Positions 21,898-30,210 of a DNA stretch of 64,000 nucleotides are shown here, piece after piece (position 1 is the first letter of the stretch; each line of letters begins with the position of its first letter). Made by a program: the position numbers and the translations under genes. The DNA comes from JAIBJN01 sp963825255 (GTDB lineage Bacteria > Actinomycetota > Thermoleophilia > Gaiellales > Gaiellaceae). The notes below the pieces were generated by a model. That model made no database searches and was not told where the DNA came from. It worked only from the letters and a program-made list of their open reading frames with translations. The stretch lies in the NCBI GenBank assembly GCA_963825255.1, contig CAWGSF010000002.1, forward strand, positions 1 through 64,000, in the 5' to 3' direction.

Positions 21898-22326
21898 TCA
21901 TGCCGGGTCGTGTCCCCCCTCGTCAAGCACGCGCCCCCGCGTCGAGGCCGAGCGGCCGCGGAAGCTGGCGACGATCTCGCCCGACGAGCGCGTGATATCG
22001 ACGTCGTAGACGCCGTTCCGGCCCTCCCGAACGCGCTCCTCGGCGACGGCGACGAGCACGTCCCCTTCTCGCGCGGGCGCGAGGAACTCGATGCTGCAGC
22101 CCGCGGCGACCGTGACCACGTCGTGGGAGTTGCAGGCGAACGCGAAGGCCGAGTCCGCGAGCGCGAACACGATGCCGCCGTGACAGGTGCCGTGGCCGTT
22201 GAGCATGTCGGCACGGACCGGCATCCGGACGCGCGCGTACCCCGGCCGCGTCTCCTCGAGGACCATCCCCAGCGACTGCGACGCGCGGTCGCGGCCGTAC
22301 ATCGCCTCGCCGGCGAGGGCGGCCAC
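21898..22326 (-). CDS. PaaI-type hotdog thioesterase
   Basis: A 142-residue hotdog-fold acyl-CoA thioesterase. The signature NGHGTCHGGIVFALADSAFA contains the conserved Gly-Gly and the catalytic Asp of the PaaI group, and the N-terminus has SLGMVLEETRPGYARVRM. It would hydrolyse hydroxyphenylacetyl-CoA-like esters. GTG 22326 is the first start; the nitroreductase stop lies 20 bases upstream, so the two form an operon. Confidence 0.85.
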   Translation of the reverse strand: MAALAGEAMYGRDRASQSLGMVLEETRPGYARVRMPVRADMLNGHGTCHGGIVFALADSAFAFACNSHDVVTVAAGCSIEFLAPAREGDVLVAVAEERVREGRNGVYDVDITRSSGEIVASFRGRSASTRGRVLDEGGHDPA

Positions 22327-22347
22327 GCGCTCGGCGTCGGAGATCCA

Positions 22348-22860
22348 TCAGATCCGCGTGACGAGCTCGTCGAGCGGCCTGCGACTCGCGCGGGCGCTCC
22401 ACTCCTCCGCCGACCGGCTCTCCGGGTCGCGCGGCCGCGCCGGGTAGCCGAAGGTGAGCACCGAGACCGGCCGTTCGCCCTCCCCGAGCCCGAGCACCTC
22501 GGCGGCCCGGTCCCGATCGGGCATCCCGTTGGGGCAGCCCCCCACGCCCTCGCCGTGGGCGGCGAGGAGCATGTTCTGGGTCGCCCGGCCCGCATCGAGG
22601 GAGGCGGGGCGGTTGCCCGAGAGGACGATCGCGACGACGAGCGTCGCCCCGCGAACGTTGTCGGGGACGAACACGCAGTCGGCGAGCCGGTCGCGAATGT
22701 CGGCGCTCTCCACGACGACGAAGCGCCACGGCTGGCGGTTCTGGGCGCTCCCCGCGAGCCTCCCCGCGTCGAGGATCCACCGCTCGACCTCGGGTGGGAC
22801 CGGGCGCCGGTCGTACTCGCGCACCTCGCGCCGCGAGGCGATGGCGAGGCGAACGTCCAC
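22348..22860 (-). CDS. Nitroreductase-family flavoprotein
   Basis: A 170-residue FMN-dependent nitroreductase-fold protein: SRREVREYDRRPVPPEVERW at the N-terminus, GSAQNRQPWRFVVVES (FMN phosphate site), then LDAGRATQNMLLAAHGEGVG and a C-terminal basic region. Short for the family and probably dimeric. The natural substrate is unknown. It heads a two-gene operon with the thioesterase and is divergent from the efflux pump. Confidence 0.85.
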   Translation of the reverse strand: MDVRLAIASRREVREYDRRPVPPEVERWILDAGRLAGSAQNRQPWRFVVVESADIRDRLADCVFVPDNVRGATLVVAIVLSGNRPASLDAGRATQNMLLAAHGEGVGGCPNGMPDRDRAAEVLGLGEGERPVSVLTFGYPARPRDPESRSAEEWSARASRRPLDELVTRI

Positions 22861-22886
22861 GTCCCGGAGTCTAGACGCCGCTGGCG

Positions 22887-22892
22887 TATCCT
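22887..22892 (+). promoter_or_regulatory. -10 box of the leaderless efflux-pump mRNA
   Basis: TATCCT is followed by six bases and GTG 22899. There is no ribosome site before the GTG. Confidence 0.5.
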
Positions 22893-22898
22893 CCGCGC

Positions 22899-24383
22899 GT
22901 GGGGAGCGACGGTGTCAACAGGAAGCGGCGCCTCACGCTCGCCGCGACCGTCCTCGGGTCGTCTCTCGCGTTCATCGACGCGACCGTCGTCATCGTCGCG
23001 CTCCCGACGATCGAGGAGGACCTCGACCTCGGCCTCACCGGCCAGCAGTGGATCTTCCTCTCCTACTCGCTGGCGCTCGCGGCCCTCTACCTCGTGGGCG
23101 GCGCCATCGGTGACCGGTACGGCCGCCGCACCGTCTTCGTCGCCGGGGCGGCGGGATTCGCCCTCGCCTCCGTCCTTGCCGGCGTCTCGCCAAACGGCGC
23201 GATGCTCATCGTCGCACGGGCGCTCCAGGGCGTCGCGGGCGCGTTCCTGACGACGAACTCGCTTGCGCTCCTCCGAGGCGTCTACGGCGCGGAGGCAGGA
23301 CGGGCGATCGGCCTCTGGACCTCGTTCACGAGCGTGGCGACGATCGCCGGGCCGCCGGTGGGGGGCGCCCTCGTGGAGTGGGTCTCCTGGCGGTGGATCT
23401 TCTTCATCAACCTGCCGCTGGCCGGGGCTGCAGTCCTCCTCGCCCTCGCTGGGCGCCTCGAGGGCGAGCGCCCGGCGGAGCGTCCGCGTCGTCTCGACCT
23501 CCCGGGTGCCGCGCTCGCCGCCCTCGGCTTCGGGCTGCTCACGTACGGCCTCGTCGAGGGCGCCGACAAGGGGTTTGCCGACGTCTGGTGGGCGTTCGCG
23601 GGAGCAGTCGTCGCTCTCGCCGCGTTCGTCGTCGTCGAGATGCGCACGGAGGAGCCGATGCTCCCCTTCGCGCTCTTCCGCGCGCGCAACTTCGCGGTCG
23701 CCAACGCGGAGACGTTCCTCGTCTACGCGGGTCTCTACGGCTTCCTCGTGTTCTTCACCATCTACCTGCAGTTTCTGGGCTTCTCGCCGTTCGAGACCGG
23801 GCTCATCAACATCCCGACGAGCATCGTCCTGATCTTCCTGGCCGCACGCTTCGGCGCCCTCTCCGACGTACACGGCCCTCGGCTCTTCCTGACGCTCGGC
23901 CCCGCGCTCATGGGGCTCGGCACGCTCGTCTTCATCATGGTTCAGGACAAGGCCGACTTCTGGACGGCGGGCATCGTCGGGCTCGGCCTCTTCTCGCTCG
24001 GGCTCGCCGTGATGGTGGCGCCGATCACGGCGACCGCGCTCAAGTCGGCGCCCGAGCGCTACGCCGGCATCGCCTCCGGCGTCAACTCGACCGTGTCCCG
24101 CCTGGGGAGTCTCGTCGCGGTCGCCGTCATCGGCCTCGTCATCGGGCTCGTCTTCGACGCGCGGACGGAGGCCCCCGGCGCGGTCCCGCTCGCCAAGAAC
24201 CAGACCGCTCCGGAGCTCCGCGAGGCCTCCATCGACGGGTTCCGCGCGGGGATGCTCCTCGCGGCGGCGCTCACGTTCGCCGGCGCGGCGGTCGGAGCGA
24301 TCGGGATCTCGAACCGCGAGGCGCGCGGGACCGAGCCGCCGCCCGTCGTCAGCGAACCGGCACCGGCGCCAGCCGAAAGCTGA
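22899..24383 (+). CDS. DHA2 (EmrB/QacA) 14-helix drug efflux transporter
   Basis: A 494-residue MFS transporter with about 14 hydrophobic helices. Motif A-like GDRYGRRTVFVAG follows helix 2, and the antiporter motif C-like VAGPPVGGALVEWVSWRWIF is intact. Asp in FIDATVVIVALPTIEEDL (motif D1) marks the DHA2 group. It should export hydrophobic compounds using protons. The 3' end overlaps the converging ATP-grasp gene by 35 bases. Confidence 0.9.
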   Translation: MGSDGVNRKRRLTLAATVLGSSLAFIDATVVIVALPTIEEDLDLGLTGQQWIFLSYSLALAALYLVGGAIGDRYGRRTVFVAGAAGFALASVLAGVSPNGAMLIVARALQGVAGAFLTTNSLALLRGVYGAEAGRAIGLWTSFTSVATIAGPPVGGALVEWVSWRWIFFINLPLAGAAVLLALAGRLEGERPAERPRRLDLPGAALAALGFGLLTYGLVEGADKGFADVWWAFAGAVVALAAFVVVEMRTEEPMLPFALFRARNFAVANAETFLVYAGLYGFLVFFTIYLQFLGFSPFETGLINIPTSIVLIFLAARFGALSDVHGPRLFLTLGPALMGLGTLVFIMVQDKADFWTAGIVGLGLFSLGLAVMVAPITATALKSAPERYAGIASGVNSTVSRLGSLVAVAVIGLVIGLVFDARTEAPGAVPLAKNQTAPELREASIDGFRAGMLLAAALTFAGAAVGAIGISNREARGTEPPPVVSEPAPAPAES

Positions 24384-25527
24384 GCGACGCCGCGCGCTCG
24401 CGGCAGCGCTCGACCGCTTCCTCGCGCGTCTCGCCGAAGCCGGTGAAGATCGCCAGACGATAGCTCTGCGCGTCGTTCGTGCCCTGCTCGGAGAGGAGTA
24501 CGCCAGGGCGCACGAGTAGCTCGAGATCCGGCTCGGGATCGGGCACTGCCTCGACGTAGGCGTCCTCGAAGACGCGCAGGCAGTAGCTGATGCCGACGCA
24601 CGTCGGCTCGCCCGCGTCCCACGCCGGGTCGCGGCCGAGGGCCAGCTCGAACAGCGCGTCGTAGGTCGAGCGGCCGTGCACGCCCGCTATCAGCGGAGCG
24701 AATTGGGACGCGATGCGGCCGTTGACCTCGATGATCTGGGCGGGGCCTTCTTCCGGAACGAAGTACTCGACGTTGAAGAACCCTCCGTCGAAGCCCAGCG
24801 CAGGAAGGACCCGGGCGGCGACCTCGGCGAGCTCGGCCTGACGATCGGCGGGCAGCGCGCTCGGGTACTCGAAGCGCTCGAAGCTGAGCGTTCCCGGGTA
24901 CTTGACCGAGTCGGTGATCCCGATCGTCGTAACCGCGCCGTCCCGGACGTAGCCCTCGAGGGTCACCTCCAGCCCGGAGAGGAGCTCCTCGGCCAGGAAG
25001 CCGTGCACCGATGCCGGATCGCCCCCGGCCAGCGCGGCGATCTGCGCATAGCGCGCCGTGTAGCGGTCGAGCTCGTGGAGCGCCAGGAGCGCCTCCTCGT
25101 CGTCGATGCGGAAGACGTTCTGGGAGAGGCGCCCGACGACCGGCTTGGCGAAGAACGGCATCGGCAGAGGAGGGTCCCCGTTCGCTTCGAGAAGCTCGAA
25201 CCGGGGAGTCGCCTCGGGAGCCACCTCGTGCTGCACCGCCCGCGAGGCGGGCTTGTGCTGGCAGCGGAGAAGCGCCTGCGGGCTCGGCCCGGGGAGCCCG
25301 CGACGATCGGCCAGGATCGCGGCCAGGAGCGCGGAGAGATCCTTCGTGGCCACCACGGCGTCCGCCCGGATCCCCTCGCACTCGGCGAGGAAAGACTCGG
25401 GGTCGAAGTCCTCGAGCTGATCGAGGTCGGAGCCCGCGAAGTGAAGCGAGTAGCGCTCCTCGAGCCCGGCCGCCCGGATCGCCTTCAGGTCCCGCTCTTG
25501 CGGGCAGAGCATGAGAACATCTCTCAT
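24349..25527 (-). CDS. ATP-grasp-domain protein
   Basis: A 392-residue protein with an ATP-grasp fold. MPFFAKPVVGRLSQNV supplies the nucleotide-binding Lys, FLAEELLSGLEVTLEGYV the Glu-rich strand, and GFFNVEYFVPEEGPAQIIEV then NGRIASQFAPL the metal-binding Glu-Asn. It would ligate a carboxylate to an amine or similar using ATP. Its partner is unknown. It is divergent from the MetE-like gene (61 bases between starts), so it may belong to the catabolic cluster. Confidence 0.8.
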   Translation of the reverse strand: MRDVLMLCPQERDLKAIRAAGLEERYSLHFAGSDLDQLEDFDPESFLAECEGIRADAVVATKDLSALLAAILADRRGLPGPSPQALLRCQHKPASRAVQHEVAPEATPRFELLEANGDPPLPMPFFAKPVVGRLSQNVFRIDDEEALLALHELDRYTARYAQIAALAGGDPASVHGFLAEELLSGLEVTLEGYVRDGAVTTIGITDSVKYPGTLSFERFEYPSALPADRQAELAEVAARVLPALGFDGGFFNVEYFVPEEGPAQIIEVNGRIASQFAPLIAGVHGRSTYDALFELALGRDPAWDAGEPTCVGISYCLRVFEDAYVEAVPDPEPDLELLVRPGVLLSEQGTNDAQSYRLAIFTGFGETREEAVERCRERAASLSFRLAPVPVR

Positions 25528-25575
25528 CCGGGAACCCCGCGCGTCCGCGCGAAGCCCGAATGCTAGCGATGGACG

Positions 25576-25581
25576 TACGCT
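25576..25581 (+). promoter_or_regulatory. -10 box heading the catabolic cluster
   Basis: TACGCT is followed by seven bases and GTG 25589. It starts the row of overlapping genes 25589-30111. Confidence 0.5.
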
Positions 25582-25588
25582 ACGCGTC

Positions 25589-26692
25589 GTGGTCCAGGCC
25601 CGAACGGACGTCGTCGGCAGCCTGCTCCGGCCCCCGGAGCTCCTCGATGCCCAGGAGCGCTTCGCCGCCGGAGAGCTCTCGTCCGCCGATCTCAAGCGCG
25701 CCGAGGATCGCGCCGTGGACGAGGCGATCCGACTCCAGGAGGACGCCGGGCTCGAGGTCGTCACGGACGGCGAGATGCGACGGCTGTCCTTCCAGAGCCA
25801 GCTGCCGGCGGCGGTCGACGGGTTCGGTCCCTGGAACCTCGACGCCTTCCTCTGGGGCGAGTGGCGAAGCGACGACCTCGGCGACCTCGTCGTCGACCGG
25901 CCGCCGCTCGGGGTGGTGTCGAAGCTGCGCCGGAAGCGCCACCTCTGCGCGGAGGAGGTCGCCTACGCCCGCGGGCGCACGGACCGGATCCTCAAGGTGA
26001 CGATCCCCAGCCCGAGCCTCTTCGCCAACTTCTACGAGCCCGAGCGCTCCCGGGCGGCCTACCCCACCCTGGAAGACTTCCTCGCCGACGTCGCGGCGCT
26101 CCTCCGCGAGGAGGTGGACGAGCTCGTCCGGCTCGGAGCCACGTACATCCAGCTCGACGCGCCGCACTATCCCCTCCTGCTCGACCCGCGCTACCGGGAC
26201 TTCTATGCGAGCCGAGGGTGGCCGGCGGAGCGGTGGCTGGCCCTCGGGCTCGAGCTCGACAACCTCGTCATCGGCGATCGGCCGGGCGTGACGTTCGGCT
26301 TCCACCTCTGCCGCGGCAACCAGGCGAGCCGCTGGCTCGTCGCGGGCGACTACGGCTGGCTCGCCGAGCAGGTCTTTCCGCGCGTCCGCGCGGAGCGGCT
26401 CCTCCTCGAGTACGACGACGAGCGCTCCGGCGGGTTCGAGCCCCTCGCGGCCGTGCCCGAGGACAAGCACGTCGTCCTCGGGCTGGTGACGACGAAGTCC
26501 GGCCGCCGCGAGACGCCCGAGCAGCTCGCCAGCCGGATCCGCGAGGCTGCCAGGGTGATCCCGCTCGATCGCCTCGCCCTGTCGCCCCAGTGCGGCTTCG
26601 CGACGTCGGTGCTCGGCAACGCGCTCACGCTGGAGGACGAGGAAGCGAAGCTCCGGACGATCGTCGAGACCGCAGGCCTGGTGTGGAACTGA
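25589..26692 (+). CDS. Cobalamin-independent methionine-synthase-like (MetE C-domain) protein
   Basis: A 367-residue TIM-barrel protein related to the catalytic half of MetE/UROD: VVGSLLRPPELL at the N-terminus, VVTDGEMRRLSFQSQL, LKVTIPSPSLFANFYE, LGATYIQLDAPHYPLL, GFHLCRGNQASR and RLALSPQCGFATSV. The HxCRGN and SPQCGF segments supply the zinc-binding His and two Cys. These stand-alone proteins probably move methyl groups or cleave thioethers; the acceptor is unknown. Leaderless GTG. A lyase gene follows one base after the stop. Confidence 0.8.
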   Translation: MVQARTDVVGSLLRPPELLDAQERFAAGELSSADLKRAEDRAVDEAIRLQEDAGLEVVTDGEMRRLSFQSQLPAAVDGFGPWNLDAFLWGEWRSDDLGDLVVDRPPLGVVSKLRRKRHLCAEEVAYARGRTDRILKVTIPSPSLFANFYEPERSRAAYPTLEDFLADVAALLREEVDELVRLGATYIQLDAPHYPLLLDPRYRDFYASRGWPAERWLALGLELDNLVIGDRPGVTFGFHLCRGNQASRWLVAGDYGWLAEQVFPRVRAERLLLEYDDERSGGFEPLAAVPEDKHVVLGLVTTKSGRRETPEQLASRIREAARVIPLDRLALSPQCGFATSVLGNALTLEDEEAKLRTIVETAGLVWN

Positions 26693-26693
26693 G

Positions 26694-28124
26694 GTGACCG
26701 TCGTGCTGGACGGGTCGAGCCTGACGCTCGACGAGCTCGTCCGCGTCGCGCGGGCGAACGAGAAGGTCGAGCTCGCCTCCGCGGCCGTGACGCGCATGCA
26801 GGCCGGCGCCGACCTCGTCGAGCGCGTCCTGGAGCGCGGCGACGAGGTCTACGGCCTCTCCACGGGCGTCGGGGCGCGCAAGAAGATGCGCGTCCCGCCG
26901 GAGGAGACCGCGGCGTTCAACCGGGCGCTGATCGAGAACCACCGCGTCTCCGCGGGCCCGGACGCGCCCGAGGAGGTCGTGCGGGCGACGATGCTCCGGA
27001 TCGCCAACCTGCTGGCGAGGGGAACCGGAGGGGCGCGCCCGGAGATCGCCGAGCGCTACGTCGCCGCGCTCAACGGACGCGAGCGCCCGCGGGTCCGCGT
27101 CCTCGGCTCGATCGGACAGGCGGATCTCCCCCCCAACGCCGACATCGCCCATGCCCTCTTCGCCGGCGTCGAGCTCCGCGCGAAGGAGGGCATCTGCCTC
27201 CTCAGCTCGAACGCCTTCTCGACCGCCCTGGCCGGCCTCGCGCTCGGCGACGCCGAGCGCCTCATGGCAACGCTGGAGGTTGCCGGCGCGCTCGACCTGG
27301 AGGCCTTCGCGGCCAACCTGACGCTCCTCCACCCGGCGATCGCCGAGGTCCGTCCGTACGCGGGCATCGTCGTCTCGCTGACGTTCCTGCGCCAGGCGCT
27401 GGACGGCAGCTACCTCTGGGAGCCCGGCGCAGCCCGCAACCTGCAGGACCCCCTCACGTTCCGCTGCCTTCCCCAGGTGCACGGCGCCCTCCGCGACGCG
27501 TTCGCCTTCACGCGCGGCCAGCTCGAGACCGAGCTGAACGCCGCCCAGGAGAACCCGCTGCTCGTCCTCGAGGAGGACCGCATCGTCTCGGTCGCCAACT
27601 TCGACGTCCTCCCGCTCGCAGCGGCGCTCGACTTCCTCCGGATCGCGCTCGCGCCCGCCCTCACCAGCGCCTGCGAGCGCGCCGAGAAGCTCCTCCAGGG
27701 CCCGCTCACCGGCCTCCCCGATGCCCTCGCGCCGCGGCAGGGGCTCGTCGAGAACTCACTGGGCGAGCTGGGTGTGACCGCCCAGGCGCTCGCCGCCGAG
27801 GCGCGCCTGCTCGCGCAGCCGGTCTCCTTCGAGGTGGTGACGACGACGCACGCCGAGGGAATCGAGGACCGCATCACGATGGCGCCGCTCGCGGCCCGCC
27901 GCCTGGCCGAGATGGTGGGCCTCGGGGAGTCGCTCGTGGCGATCGAGCTCGTGATCGCCGCCCAGGCCGTGGACCTCCGCGCGCCGCCGGCGCTCGGAGC
28001 GGGCACGCGGCGGGCGTACGAGCTCGTGCGCGAGCTGGTGCCGTTCATGGACGAGGGCGACACGCTCACGCCGGATCTCGATCCGGTCCGCGACCTCGTG
28101 CGCTCTGGAGCGTTGGCGACGTGA
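26694..28124 (+). CDS. Aromatic-amino-acid-lyase homologue lacking the MIO triad
   Basis: A 476-residue protein that follows the HAL/PAL fold from end to end: VYGLSTGVGARK (normally YGxNTGFG), RCLPQVHGALRDA (normally RCxPQVHG), ELNAAQENPLL and a conserved C-terminal AEGIEDRITMAPLAARR. At the site where HAL has Ala-Ser-Gly, which cyclises to the electrophilic MIO cofactor, it reads LGSIGQADLPPNADI, with Gln142-Ala143-Asp144 in its place. It therefore should not form MIO and cannot be an ordinary ammonia-lyase. MIO-free members of this fold, such as ergothionase, eliminate trimethylamine, and something similar is possible. The stop overlaps the next gene (GTGA). Confidence 0.8.
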   Translation: MTVVLDGSSLTLDELVRVARANEKVELASAAVTRMQAGADLVERVLERGDEVYGLSTGVGARKKMRVPPEETAAFNRALIENHRVSAGPDAPEEVVRATMLRIANLLARGTGGARPEIAERYVAALNGRERPRVRVLGSIGQADLPPNADIAHALFAGVELRAKEGICLLSSNAFSTALAGLALGDAERLMATLEVAGALDLEAFAANLTLLHPAIAEVRPYAGIVVSLTFLRQALDGSYLWEPGAARNLQDPLTFRCLPQVHGALRDAFAFTRGQLETELNAAQENPLLVLEEDRIVSVANFDVLPLAAALDFLRIALAPALTSACERAEKLLQGPLTGLPDALAPRQGLVENSLGELGVTAQALAAEARLLAQPVSFEVVTTTHAEGIEDRITMAPLAARRLAEMVGLGESLVAIELVIAAQAVDLRAPPALGAGTRRAYELVRELVPFMDEGDTLTPDLDPVRDLVRSGALAT

Positions 28125-29176
28125 CCGGAGCGAGCGGGCCCGTCCGGCTAGGGCTCGTCGGCTGCGGCGGAATCTCGGAGCGTCACGGGAATGCCGCGGC
28201 GAGCACTCCGGCGGCGGCGATCGTCGCCTGTTGCGACGTCCGCTTCGAGCTCGCCAGGGACTGGGCCGGGCGGTACGGGTGCGAGCGGGCCTACTCCGAC
28301 TACAGGACGATGATCGAGGAGCACGACCTCGACGGCGTCGTCGTCGCGACCTGGCCGAGCCACCACCGAGAGCACGTGCTCGGGTGCCTCGAGGCCGGGG
28401 CCACGAGCATCCTCTGCGAGAAGGCTCTCGCGCTCGACGCGAAGGAAGCACTCGAGATCTGGGAGGCCGCCGGGGAGGCGCAGGCCCTGGTGGTCGAGGG
28501 GTACATGTACCGGCACCACCCGGCGATTCGGCGGCTGGACGAGCTTCTCGACGCCGGAGAGATCGGGCCGGTCGACAGCATCTCGGCAGCCTTCAGCCTC
28601 CTCGACCTCCAGGAGAGCGAGCCCGACGACCCCGAGCGGGACTGGCGGCAGCAGCACGACCTCGGGGGCGGCGTCCCCTTCGATCTTGCCTGCTACTGCG
28701 TGGATGCCTGCAACCGCTTCGCGGCGGCCGCACCTCGCCGGGCCCTCGGCCTCGCGGGGACAAGCGCACGGTACGGGACGATCGATCGGCTCTTCGGACT
28801 GATCGAATACGCGGACGGCGTCGTCGGCGTGATCGAGAGCAGCAAGCGCTCCGACTTCGACCACGAGCTGAGGATCTCCGGGGCCTCCGGCCACGTCGTG
28901 CTGCCGGTCGCGTGGCGGATCGAGGGCCCGATCGAGGTTCTCGTTCGCAGGAGCGTCGGCTGGGGCGAGCTCGAGACGACGGCCTTTCCGGTCGCCGCCG
29001 AGAATCCGTTCCGCCTCCAGCTCGAGAGCTTCGCCGCCGCAGTGCGCGGCGAGGGACAGCCGATTCCCACCCTGGCAGAGTCAGTCGTCACGGCCGCGAC
29101 GATGGACGCGCTCCTCGCGAGCGCCGCGGAAGGGGTTGCAGCTCCAGTGCGCGTACCGGAGGCGATTCGCCCGTGA
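28121..29176 (+). CDS. Gfo/Idh/MocA-family NAD(P)-dependent oxidoreductase
   Basis: A 351-residue enzyme. The Rossmann motif GLVGCGGISERHG lies at ~10, the catalytic EKAL (normally EKP) at ~105, a GGGVPFDLACYCVDA segment supplies the Asp-His-region helix (the usual His is Cys/Ala here), and the C-terminal alpha/beta domain follows. Family members oxidise or epimerise hydroxyls on sugars, inositols and related compounds. The weak EKP and missing His argue against a typical sugar dehydrogenase. Coupled by GTGA on both sides. Confidence 0.8.
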   Translation: MTGASGPVRLGLVGCGGISERHGNAAASTPAAAIVACCDVRFELARDWAGRYGCERAYSDYRTMIEEHDLDGVVVATWPSHHREHVLGCLEAGATSILCEKALALDAKEALEIWEAAGEAQALVVEGYMYRHHPAIRRLDELLDAGEIGPVDSISAAFSLLDLQESEPDDPERDWRQQHDLGGGVPFDLACYCVDACNRFAAAAPRRALGLAGTSARYGTIDRLFGLIEYADGVVGVIESSKRSDFDHELRISGASGHVVLPVAWRIEGPIEVLVRRSVGWGELETTAFPVAAENPFRLQLESFAAAVRGEGQPIPTLAESVVTAATMDALLASAAEGVAAPVRVPEAIRP

Positions 29177-30111
29177 TTCCCGTCCTCATCGACTGCGACC
29201 CGGGCCAGGACGACGCCATCGCGCTCCTGCTCGCCCTGGCCAGCCCGGAGCTCGACGTCGTCGGCGTCACCACCGTGGCGGGGAACCAGACGCTCGAGAA
29301 GACGACCGCGAACGCGCTCAGCGTGCTCGAGCTCGCCGGACGCGCCGACGTCCCCGTCGCCGCCGGAGCCGAGCGGCCCCTCGTCCGCGGTCTCGTGACG
29401 GCCGCAGACGCGCACGGGGAGACGGGACTCGACGGCCCCGACCTGCCGGCGGCTCGCGCGACGCCGCTCCCGGACGCGGTTCAGTTCCTCGCCGAGCAGG
29501 CCGGGCAGGCTCCTCCGAAGACGCTCATCGCGCTCGGCCCGCTCACGAACGTCGCCCTCCTGCTCGCCGATCATCCGGCCGCGGCCGGCGAGCTCGAGCG
29601 GATCGTGCTCATGGGCGGCGCGATCGCCGAGGGCAACATGACGGCCTCGGCCGAGTTCAACGTCTGGGTCGACCCCGAGGCAGCCGACCGCGTCTTCTCG
29701 AGCGGGCTCGACGTGACAATGGTGGGCCTCGACGTCACGAACCGGGCCGTGCTGACGCCGGCCCATGCCGACCTTCTCCGCGGCACGGGCCCGATCGGTG
29801 CGGCCGTGGCGGCCATGCTCGATTTCTACGGAGGCTTCTATCGCCGCGCCTACCAGCACGGCGGCTGCCCGATCCACGACGCGGTCGCCGTCGCCCACGT
29901 CGTCAGGCCGGGGATCGTCGAGACGCTCGACCGGCGAGTCGACGTCGACTCAGGCTCGGGGCTCTGCCGCGGTCGCACCGTCGTCGACATGAGGCGCCGC
30001 ACCGCTCTCCCCGAGCCCAACGCGAAGGTCGCGGTCGACATCGACGTCCCCGCCTTCGTCGACCTGCTCCTCGGCCGCCTGGGCCAACTTCCCGCGCGGG
30101 AGGCCGTCTGA
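29173..30111 (+). CDS. Inosine-uridine-preferring nucleoside hydrolase
   Basis: A 312-residue N-ribohydrolase. The calcium-binding DCDPGQDDA motif is intact at residues 7-15, followed by GVTTVAGNQTLEKTTANALS, the second-metal strand LMGGAIAEGNMTASAEFNVW and a C-terminal HDAVAVAHV His. It cleaves the N-glycosidic bond of nucleosides. GTG 29173 overlaps the upstream stop. In this cluster it suggests a nucleoside or N-riboside is one substrate. Confidence 0.9.
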   Translation: MIPVLIDCDPGQDDAIALLLALASPELDVVGVTTVAGNQTLEKTTANALSVLELAGRADVPVAAGAERPLVRGLVTAADAHGETGLDGPDLPAARATPLPDAVQFLAEQAGQAPPKTLIALGPLTNVALLLADHPAAAGELERIVLMGGAIAEGNMTASAEFNVWVDPEAADRVFSSGLDVTMVGLDVTNRAVLTPAHADLLRGTGPIGAAVAAMLDFYGGFYRRAYQHGGCPIHDAVAVAHVVRPGIVETLDRRVDVDSGSGLCRGRTVVDMRRRTALPEPNAKVAVDIDVPAFVDLLLGRLGQLPAREAV

Positions 30112-30138
30112 CCCGGTGAGGGCCACGGCTCGCCCGAA

Positions 30139-30167
30139 TTGACCGAGTTTCGGGGATGAGCTATAAG
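30139..30167 (+). promoter_or_regulatory. Sigma70-type promoter before the substrate-binding protein
   Basis: TTGACC (30139-30144), a 17-base spacer and TATAAG (30162-30167), 43 bases before the ATG. It is the strongest consensus promoter I see in the window and would let the transporter operon be expressed apart from the upstream enzymes. Confidence 0.6.
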
Positions 30168-30210
30168 CGGCGCTCAAAGCCGCGCCGAGCGTCGGGGAAG
30201 GAGAGTCCAG

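Noticed and set aside
21816..23873. A 685-codon open frame on the minus strand
   Set aside because: It is antisense to the MFS gene and runs through the nitroreductase and thioesterase genes in another frame. Its product is low-complexity Arg/Glu/Asp, typical of shadow frames in GC-rich DNA.
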